Positions 18,087-24,391 of a stretch of 64,000 nucleotides of DNA are shown here, piece after piece (within the stretch, counting starts at the first letter, position 1; the number at the start of each line of letters is the position of its first letter). This DNA is from Planotetraspora mira (GTDB lineage Bacteria > Actinomycetota > Actinomycetes > Streptosporangiales > Streptosporangiaceae). The notes under the pieces were generated by a model. That model made no database searches and had not been told where the DNA came from. It worked only from the letters and a program-made list of their open reading frames with translations. The stretch lies in the NCBI RefSeq assembly GCF_016863275.1, contig NZ_BOOO01000024.1, positions 62,001-126,000 on the forward strand, read 5' to 3'. The position numbers were made by a program, and so were the translations under genes.

Positions 18087-19394
18087 TCAGGCCTTGGCCA
18101 AGCCTCGCAGCGCCTCGAGCAGGCGGTCGACGTGCTCCTCGGTCGAGCCGATGCCGATCGAGGCGCGCACCGCGCTCGCCGTGTCGTCGTCGCAACCGCC
18201 GTCCGCGGTGCCGAGAAGGTGCCGGACGAACGGGTGGGCGCAGAACTTGCCGTCCCTGACCCCGACGCCGTGCTCCGACGACAGGAACTCGGCCACCTCC
18301 CGCGCGGAGCGGCCCTCGACCACGAAGGACACGATGCCCACCCGTGGGTGGTCCGGGCCCCACAGCGAAAGCTCCTGGACGCCCTCGATCGCGGCGATCC
18401 CCGCGCGCAGACGGGTCACGAGGCGTTCCTCCTCGCGCACGAGGTCCGTCCAGCCGGTGGCGCTCAGGGTGTCGCAGGCGGCGGCGAGGGCGATCGCGCC
18501 CAGCACGTTGGGGGTCCCCGCCTCGTGCCTGGCCTCCGGGTCGTCGCTCCACTCCACGACGTCCGTGACGGACTTCACCGCGCCGCCGCCCCGCAGGTAC
18601 GGCAGGGCCTGCCCGAGCCAGTCCGCGCGGCCGATCAGGGCGCCCGCGCCGAAGGGGGCGTAGAGCTTGTGACCGGAGAAGGCCACATAGTCGAGGTCGA
18701 GCGCCGTCAGGTTGAGCCGCCGGTGGGGGACGAGTTGCGCGGCGTCCACCGCGATCCTGGCGCCGTGGCGGTGGGCGATGTGCGCCAGACCCGCGATCGG
18801 CCACAGCTCGCCGGTCACGTTCGACGCCGCCGTGACGACGAGCAGCGCGGGACCGTCGATCTCCGACAGGGCCTCGTCTGCCGCCCGGATCGCCTCGCCG
18901 GGGAAGGCCGGGGGTGCCAGCCGTACGACCTGGGCCCAGGGCAGGAGCGAGGCGTGGTGCTCGGAGTCGAAGACCACGACGGTGGTGCCCGTCGGCAGGG
19001 CGCGGGCGAGCAGGTTCATCGCGTCCGTGGTGTTGCGGGTGAAGACGAGCGCGTCGTCGGGACGGGCGCCCACGAAGGCCTTCACGGTGTGCCTGGCCTG
19101 CTCGTACCTGGCGGTGGTGAGCTGCGAGGCGTAGCCGGCGCCGCGGTGGACGCTGGAGTAGGCCGGGAGCGCGGCGGCGACCGCGGCGTTCACGGCCTCC
19201 AGACAGGGCGCGCTCGCGGCGTAGTCGAGGTTGGCGTACGGCACGAGCCTGCCGCCCTTGACGGGCACCTGGAGGTCGGAGCCGAGCACGGCGGGGATGT
19301 GGGCTTCCCGGACGGCCGTGGGGGTGGGGGAATCAGCAGAGGCGGAACGGCTCAGAACGGACAACGTAGACAACGCCGGACTCCTTGGGGTCAT
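18087..19394 (-). CDS. Class V aminotransferase (cysteine desulfurase-like, PLP enzyme)
   Basis: The protein has 435 residues. YANLDYAASAPC at the N-terminus, SSVHRGAGYASQ, FTRNTTDAMNLLA, VDAAQLVPHR and the PLP lysine motif SGHKLYAPFGAG (Lys243) place it in the SufS/NifS-like class V family. The product releases sulfur or an amino group from an amino acid. The C-terminal segment DGKFCAHPFVRHLLG contains a Cys, but I cannot assign it with confidence as the persulfide-forming residue. No Suf or Isc scaffold gene is nearby. ATG 19394 was preferred to a start 141 bases upstream because the extra 47 residues are Arg/Pro-rich and unlike the family. Confidence 0.82.
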   Translation of the reverse strand: MTPRSPALSTLSVLSRSASADSPTPTAVREAHIPAVLGSDLQVPVKGGRLVPYANLDYAASAPCLEAVNAAVAAALPAYSSVHRGAGYASQLTTARYEQARHTVKAFVGARPDDALVFTRNTTDAMNLLARALPTGTTVVVFDSEHHASLLPWAQVVRLAPPAFPGEAIRAADEALSEIDGPALLVVTAASNVTGELWPIAGLAHIAHRHGARIAVDAAQLVPHRRLNLTALDLDYVAFSGHKLYAPFGAGALIGRADWLGQALPYLRGGGAVKSVTDVVEWSDDPEARHEAGTPNVLGAIALAAACDTLSATGWTDLVREEERLVTRLRAGIAAIEGVQELSLWGPDHPRVGIVSFVVEGRSAREVAEFLSSEHGVGVRDGKFCAHPFVRHLLGTADGGCDDDTASAVRASIGIGSTEEHVDRLLEALRGLAKA

Positions 19395-19660
19395 GGGACC
19401 CCGGCCATGGCGTCGTACGGCGGAGCCCGCGCTTGCCCGGCACACCTCGTGCCGGACCTGGTCCTCACCCGGGGCACCCCGCCGCGGACGCGAGGGTTGC
19501 CGGCCAGCGAGCCGGGGCTTGACGCTGGCGCTCATGACCTGATGTGGACTATAACCGACGGCCCCCAGTCGTCCGCAAATCCCCAGGTGAACCGGCCGAT
19601 GACGGCGAATCGGGCAGTGATCCGGGTGCGGTCCGCGGCCAGGATCCGTATGGTGGCTTT

Positions 19661-20860
19661 GTGAAGTTTGATCCTTGGAATCCCCAGTTCGTGGCTCATC
19701 CGTACGACGCCTATCGCGATCTGCGGGACAACGAGCCGGTCAGCTTCTTCGAGCCCACAGGACAGTGGCTGATCGCCCGGCACGCCGACGTCAACGCGCT
19801 GCTGCGCGACCGGCGGCTCGGCCGGTCCTACCTGCACGTGGCCTCGCACGAAGCCTTCGGACGGGAGCCGGAACCGGCCTTCCAGGAGCCGTTCTGGCGG
19901 GTGACCCGCGCCGGGATGCTCGATGTGGAGCCCCCCGTCCACACCCGGCTGCGCCGCCTGGTGTCCAAGGCCTTCACCCCGCGGATGGTGGAGGCGCTGC
20001 GCCCCCGCGTCCGCAAGATCGCGACCGGCCTGGTCCAGGAGTTCGTGGAGCGGGGCGGCGGGGACCTCATCGCGGAGGTGGCCGAGCCCCTCCCGGTCAC
20101 CGTGATCGCCGAAATGCTCGGCGTGCCGGAGTCCGACCGGCATCTGCTCCGGCCCTGGTCGGCCGACATCTGCAAGATGTACGAGCTGAACCCGCCGATG
20201 GAGTCGCAGCAGGCGGCGGTGCGGGCGTCGCTGGAGTTCGGCGACTACCTGCGCGAGCTGGCCAGGAAACGACGGCAGGAGCCCGGTGACGACCTCATCT
20301 CGGCGCTCGCCCAGGTCGTCGACGAGGGGGACAGGCTCACGGAGGACGAGCTCGTCGGGACGTGCGTGCTCCTGCTCAACGCCGGTCATGAGGCGACGGT
20401 CAACGTCACCGGCAACGGATGGTGGTCGTTGTTCCGCAACCCCGCCGAGCTGGACCGCCTGCGGGCCGACCCCGGCCTGCTGCCCACCGCGGTCGAGGAA
20501 CTCATGCGCTACGACACCCCGCTGCAGATGTTCGAGCGCTGGGTGCTCGAGGACATCGAGGTCGGCGGCGTGGAGATTCCGAAGGGCGTCGAGGTCGCGC
20601 TGCTGTTCGGCTCGTCCAACCGTGATCCCGCCGTGTTCGACGATCCCGACAGGCTGGACGTCGGGCGGGCCGAGAACCCGCACATCTCGTTCGGCGCGGG
20701 CATCCACTTCTGCCTGGGCGCGCCGCTGGCCCGGGTGGAGCTCATCGAGTCGTTCGGCGCGCTCCTGCGGGCCGCTCCCGATCTGGCGCTCGTGGAGGAG
20801 CCGGTCTGGAAGCCGGGTTACGTCATCCGGGGCCTGGAGTCGCTGAAGGTCACCGTCTAG
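19661..20860 (+). CDS. Cytochrome P450
   Basis: The protein has 399 residues from GTG 19661, a normal length for a soluble bacterial P450. The heme ligand is Cys351 in FGAGIHFCLGAPLAR. The I-helix oxygen-activation motif is AGHEAT (241-246), with His where most P450s have a Gly. The K-helix ExxR is EELMR. No ferredoxin or ferredoxin reductase gene is adjacent, so electrons must come from elsewhere, and the substrate is unknown. An in-frame GTG at 19544 would add 39 low-complexity residues and has no better ribosome-binding site. The stop codon overlaps that of the convergent methyltransferase gene by 3 bases. Confidence 0.9.
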   Translation: MKFDPWNPQFVAHPYDAYRDLRDNEPVSFFEPTGQWLIARHADVNALLRDRRLGRSYLHVASHEAFGREPEPAFQEPFWRVTRAGMLDVEPPVHTRLRRLVSKAFTPRMVEALRPRVRKIATGLVQEFVERGGGDLIAEVAEPLPVTVIAEMLGVPESDRHLLRPWSADICKMYELNPPMESQQAAVRASLEFGDYLRELARKRRQEPGDDLISALAQVVDEGDRLTEDELVGTCVLLLNAGHEATVNVTGNGWWSLFRNPAELDRLRADPGLLPTAVEELMRYDTPLQMFERWVLEDIEVGGVEIPKGVEVALLFGSSNRDPAVFDDPDRLDVGRAENPHISFGAGIHFCLGAPLARVELIESFGALLRAAPDLALVEEPVWKPGYVIRGLESLKVTV

Positions 20861-21831
20861 TTCGCGGACCTCGTGGACTGGCTCAGCCAGCCGAACCCGC
20901 CGAGCCCTGAGGGGGCGATGAGCTCGGCCTCCTCGGACGCCAGGCTCAGCGCCCTGAGGTAACCGGCCGGATCGCTACGAGCCATGTCGAGGGGCGGCCG
21001 CCCGCCGCGTATCCCCAGGTCGCGGAGGGCGTCCCGCTGAGTGGTCAGCGTGGTGGAGACGGCGACCGCCCGTTCGCCGGCGGCGGCGCACGCGTCCAGG
21101 GCCACGTGCGCCGTGATGTCACAGGTCCCGTCCGGTACGGCAGGCACGATCGACCCGCCGCGGTAGCCCGTCAGCGTGCCGATGGGCGGTCGCCGGTCCC
21201 TGTGGTGCGCGTAGTCGACGGCGACCGCCGTGCCGCGCGAGAGCCGTACGAGCACGGAGGTCCAGGCCTCGTCGCGCGGGCGGCCGATCTCGGCGCGGCA
21301 GCCCGGTGTGCACAGCGGCCACCAGCGCTCCAGCCAGTCGAGATCGGCGGCGTCGGGCGCCGGCCCGAGGCGCTCGTCGCCCGTCGCGGGATCGACCAGC
21401 ACCAGCCGCGGCCCCGACGGCGTCTGCTCCGCGACGTCGAGGGCGATGTTGTCCAGCCACTCGTTGGCGACGACCAGGCCCTCCACCGTGGCGGGCGGGG
21501 TCGAGGCCCAGGCGATCCTCTCGTCGAGGCCCGGAGGGCGGGAGGACAGGTCGACGGCGGTGACGCGCAGCCGTACGGCCAGGTCCGGGGGAGCGGAGGC
21601 CAGGACCCGGGCGGCCAGCAGGCCGTCACCACTGCCGACGTCGACGAAGTCGATCGCCGGAGGGCGCCCGAGTGCCTCGTCGACCCGGCAGGTCAACTCG
21701 AGCAGGGCCCGGGCGAAGGACGGCGAGGCGTGCACCGAAGTCCGGAAGTGCTGGTCCGGGCGCTCACGCCGATAGAAGCCGTCGTCGCCGTAGAGCGCCT
21801 CCTGAATGGCGTCGCGCCACGTGACCCACAC
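20857..21831 (-). CDS. SAM-dependent methyltransferase of the NDUFAF7/MidA superfamily
   Basis: The protein has 324 residues. The N-terminal ALYGDDGFYRRERPDQHFRTS resembles the GYY segment of MidA. The SAM-binding motif is FVDVGSGDGLLAARVL. VVANEWLDNIALDV corresponds to the family's SNEL(L/F)DALP motif, which carries a conserved catalytic Asp. Human NDUFAF7 symmetrically dimethylates an Arg of the 49-kDa (NuoD-equivalent) complex I subunit. This gene is 2.8 kb from the orphan NuoD-like gene, which retains that Arg. It starts at GTG 21831. A small-molecule substrate cannot be excluded. Confidence 0.75.
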   Translation of the reverse strand: MWVTWRDAIQEALYGDDGFYRRERPDQHFRTSVHASPSFARALLELTCRVDEALGRPPAIDFVDVGSGDGLLAARVLASAPPDLAVRLRVTAVDLSSRPPGLDERIAWASTPPATVEGLVVANEWLDNIALDVAEQTPSGPRLVLVDPATGDERLGPAPDAADLDWLERWWPLCTPGCRAEIGRPRDEAWTSVLVRLSRGTAVAVDYAHHRDRRPPIGTLTGYRGGSIVPAVPDGTCDITAHVALDACAAAGERAVAVSTTLTTQRDALRDLGIRGGRPPLDMARSDPAGYLRALSLASEEAELIAPSGLGGFGWLSQSTRSAN

Positions 21832-21978
21832 AACACCCCACGTTATCGAGCCTCGGCCTATGACGAAATGCGTACTCGCCGCTCGACATAGCTACATCGC
21901 AAAAGGGACAAAATTCGACCATTGGGTCCAGGCCAGGCAGGCGGGCGGTCGCCGCTACCCTGGGCGAGGGGAGGCGTC

Positions 21979-22869
21979 ATGGACACTAGTGACCGCCCGG
22001 GGCGGCTCGCCGTGGGAGTGCTCGGCGCGGGACGGGTCGGCTCCGTTCTGGGAGCCGCGCTCGTGCTCGCGGGCCACCGCGTGGTGGCCGCCAGCGGGGT
22101 CTCGGACGCGTCCCACAGACGGGCCACCGAGCGGCTGGCAGTCGAGCTGACCCGGCCGGACGAGGTGATCACCCGATCCGATCTGGTGCTGCTCACCGTG
22201 CCGGACGACGTCCTTCCAGGACTCGTCGCCGGTCTGGCGGCCACCGGAGCCGATCTGCGCGGCAAGCTGCTCGTGCACGCCAGCGGCGCGTACGGCCTGG
22301 ACGTCCTCGGCCCGGCGACCGACCTGGGGGCGCTGCCCCTGGCCCTGCACCCCGTGATGACGTTCACCGGCAGGGACGACGATCTCGTCAGGCTGAACGG
22401 ATGCTCGTTCGGCGTCACGGCGCCCGCGATGTTGCGGCCGGTGGCCGAGGCGCTGGTGATCGAGATGGGCGGCGAGCCGGTGTGGATCGCCGACCAGGAC
22501 CGGGCGCTGTATCACGCCGCCATCGCCGGCGCGGCCAACCACATGGTCACGCTGATCGCCGAGTCGCAGGAACTGCTCGGCCGGATCGGGGTCGAGCATC
22601 CCGGCCGGTTGCTCGGCCCGCTGCTCGGGGCCGCTCTGGACAACGTGCTGCGGCTCGGCATCGCCGGGCTGACCGGCCCTGTGGTGCGCGGCGACGCGGG
22701 GACAGTGCGCAAGCATGTGGACGCGCTCATCCTGGCCGCCCCCGAGGCGGCGGACGCCTACGTGGCCCTCGCCAGGCTCACCGCGGACCGGGCGCTGGCC
22801 GCCGGACTGCTGAAGCCCGAGGCCGCCGAACGCCTGTTGGACGCATTGGGAGGAAACATATGGACGTGA
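21979..22869 (+). CDS. Rossmann-fold / DUF2520 oxidoreductase-like protein, coupled to panC
   Basis: The protein has 296 residues. The N-terminal NAD(P)-binding motif is [16 protein letters not shown]. The second half is the all-helical DUF2520 domain ([18 protein letters not shown]), the overall plan of ketopantoate- and pyrroline-5-carboxylate-reductase-like enzymes. GAGGGGAGG (21964-21972) fixes ATG 21979. The last 10 bases overlap panC, so the two are co-translated, and in actinomycetes this gene is regularly found just before panC. A role in pantothenate synthesis is an attractive inference, but the reaction is not established. Confidence 0.82.
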   Translation: MDTSDRPGRLAVGVLGAGRVGSVLGAALVLAGHRVVAASGVSDASHRRATERLAVELTRPDEVITRSDLVLLTVPDDVLPGLVAGLAATGADLRGKLLVHASGAYGLDVLGPATDLGALPLALHPVMTFTGRDDDLVRLNGCSFGVTAPAMLRPVAEALVIEMGGEPVWIADQDRALYHAAIAGAANHMVTLIAESQELLGRIGVEHPGRLLGPLLGAALDNVLRLGIAGLTGPVVRGDAGTVRKHVDALILAAPEAADAYVALARLTADRALAAGLLKPEAAERLLDALGGNIWT

Positions 22870-23720
22870 TCGTCGCAGGCGATCGCGCGGATCTGGTCAA
22901 GGCGAAGGACATGCTCGGCGCGGGGACGCTGGCCCTGGTGCCGACCATGGGGGCGCTGCATGAGGGGCATCGGTCGCTGATACGGCTCGCCCGTGAGCGT
23001 GCCGATCATGTTGCGGTAAGCATTTTCGTCAATCCACTCCAGTTCGGGCCTAACGAGGATTTTTCGCGTTATCCGAGGACATTTGATGTCGACCTGGAGG
23101 TGTGCGCGGAGGAGGGCGCCGGCGTGGTCTTCGCGCCCTCCGCCGAGGAGATGTACCTCCCGGACCGGCAGGTCGGCGTCTCCGCCGGGGAGATGGGCAC
23201 GATCGTCGAGGGCGCCTTCCGGCCCGGCCATTTCGACGGCGTCCTGACCGTGGTCCTGAAGTTGCTGAACCTGGTCCAGCCCGACGTCGCGGTCTTCGGT
23301 CAGAAGGACGCCCAGCAACTCGCGATGATCCGCCGGATGGTGGCCGATCTCGACGTCCCCGTCGCGATCGTCGGGGCGCCCACCGTGCGCGAGCCCGACG
23401 GCCTGGCCCTGTCGAGCCGCAACCGCTACCTGTCGGCACGGGAACGGGCGACCGCGCTGTCCCTTTCTCAGGCCCTCGCGGCGGGGGCCGCGGAGACCAC
23501 GCCGGCCAGGGTCCTGGCGGCTGCGAAAGCCGTACTGGAGGGCGCCACGCGCCTGGATCCGCCCCTCCTCCTGGATTACGTGGAACTGGTCGACCCCATG
23601 ACGTTCCGGCCGGTGGACGACGACCACCAGGACGAGGCCCTCCTCGTCGTGGCCGCCAAAGTCGGCACCACCCGCCTGATCGACAACACCCCCATCCTCC
23701 CCACACCCCCTCCGGCGTGA
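22860..23720 (+). CDS. panC: Pantothenate synthetase (pantoate-beta-alanine ligase)
   Basis: The protein has 286 residues and makes pantothenate from pantoate, beta-alanine and ATP. Signatures are [12 protein letters not shown] (HIGH-like nucleotide-binding motif), [33 protein letters not shown] and [10 protein letters not shown] (KMSKS-like loop). GGAGGAAA precedes ATG 22860, which lies inside the DUF2520 gene. The stop codon TGA (23718-23720) is provided by the GTGATCATGCAC core of the first unit of repeat array B. Type III pantothenate kinase (coaX) lies 3.2 kb downstream in the same direction. Confidence 0.96.
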   Translation: MDVIVAGDRADLVKAKDMLGAGTLALVPTMGALHEGHRSLIRLARERADHVAVSIFVNPLQFGPNEDFSRYPRTFDVDLEVCAEEGAGVVFAPSAEEMYLPDRQVGVSAGEMGTIVEGAFRPGHFDGVLTVVLKLLNLVQPDVAVFGQKDAQQLAMIRRMVADLDVPVAIVGAPTVREPDGLALSSRNRYLSARERATALSLSQALAAGAAETTPARVLAAAKAVLEGATRLDPPLLLDYVELVDPMTFRPVDDDHQDEALLVVAAKVGTTRLIDNTPILPTPPPA

Positions 23721-23940
23721 TCATGCACAAGTTCGTGAATCGGCCCCCTCGCCTGCCCTTCCCTCGGGCGTGATCATGCACAGATTCGTGGATTGCCCTA
23801 CTGACCTGCGGCACTCCACTTCGTGATCATGCACGGATTCGGCGCCGGGCCGCTTGAGCTGGGCGTTTCCGGTTCGTGATCATGCGCAAGTTCGGTACGG
23901 CATGGCCTGAGCTGGGACTTCCCGCTTGGTGATCATGCAC
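23717..23940 (+). repeat. 53-bp-period repeat array B, left arm (5 units)
   Basis: Cores begin at 23717, 23770, 23823, 23876 and 23929, exactly 53 apart, all in the orientation of panC. The fourth core has GCGC instead of GCAC. Unit structure is as in array A, with a second block around unit positions 34-39 (GCCTG, GACCTG, GAGCTG, GAGCTG). The fifth unit keeps little beyond its core. Every unit has a counterpart at equal distance from the centre in the right arm (24089-24312). Confidence 0.92.
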
Positions 23941-24088
23941 GGCCATGCCCTCCCCGTACGGCGATGCGGCCCTGCCGTACGGGAGCGACGTGAAGCAGGC
24001 CGCGATGCCGGGTGCGCCGGTTGGGCCGATGAACCCATACCTGCACGTGATCGCCCGTCAGGACAGGGCGGGGTGCAAGTCTCGGCTT
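23941..24088. other. Central spacer between the two arms of repeat locus B
   Basis: These 148 bases hold no credible gene. The only structure I see is a 9-bp perfect stem, CCCGTACGG (23953-23961) with CCGTACGGG (23975-23983). It would form a side hairpin in the apical part of the larger fold made by the two repeat arms. Confidence 0.6.
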
Positions 24089-24312
24089 GTGCATGATCGA
24101 GAACCGTGCAGGTCCAGCTCAACGCGTACAACGTCGAACCTGCGCATGATCACGGACCGGAAGCGCCCAGGTCGAAGGGTGTGCCACCGAATCCGTGCAT
24201 GATCACGAAGAGGATCGCCGCAGGTCAACGGGCCAATCCACGAACCTGTGCATGATCACCCCCCAAGAAAGGGCACGTGAGAGGCCAGATTCACGAACCT
24301 GTGCATGATCAC
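24089..24312 (-). repeat. 53-bp-period repeat array B, right arm (5 units, inverted)
   Basis: Inverted cores (G[T/C]GCATGATCAC, first copy ending GA) begin at 24089, 24142, 24195, 24248 and 24301, again exactly 53 apart. Read on the minus strand from 24312, the units match the left-arm units in the same order. By hand count the first, second and third pairs share about 43, 45 and 42 of 53 bases, and the GCGC variant is again in the fourth unit. The arms are therefore a long inverted repeat with its centre near 24014. Confidence 0.92.
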
Positions 24313-24318
24313 GGCCAA

Positions 24319-24338
24319 GGGAGGGTGGGGGTGGGGGG
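24319..24338 (+). promoter_or_regulatory. G-quadruplex motif upstream of the nadB-nadC gene
   Basis: Four G runs of 3, 3, 5 and 6 are separated by single bases (GGGAGGGTGGGGGTGGGGGG), a textbook intramolecular G4 on the coding strand, ending 53 bases before the nadB start codon. More G runs follow. It could affect transcription or the mRNA leader. Confidence 0.6.
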
Positions 24339-24391
24339 GATACGGGGAAAGGGGGGCGTTATCGTCATATTGACGAAAGGGGAACCCCCTC

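Noticed and set aside
15970-18804. 944-residue open frame on the minus strand
   Set aside because: It is an Arg/Gly/Pro-rich shadow of folK, DUF3180, nuoD-like and aminotransferase coding sequences in the wrong frame, typical of high-GC DNA.
17172-19664. 830-residue open frame on the plus strand
   Set aside because: It is antisense to the nuoD-like and aminotransferase genes and has shadow composition (His/Arg/Asp/Val-rich, no domain).
19661-20860. Natural-product cluster around the P450
   Set aside because: Neighbours are a NuoD-like protein, an aminotransferase and a MidA-like methyltransferase; no polyketide, peptide or terpene synthase is present.
23717-24312. CRISPR array (short repeats with ~34-base spacers)
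   Set aside because: The repeats are degenerate, the 'spacers' contain a second conserved block at fixed position, the two halves are inverted copies of each other, and there are no cas genes or leader.
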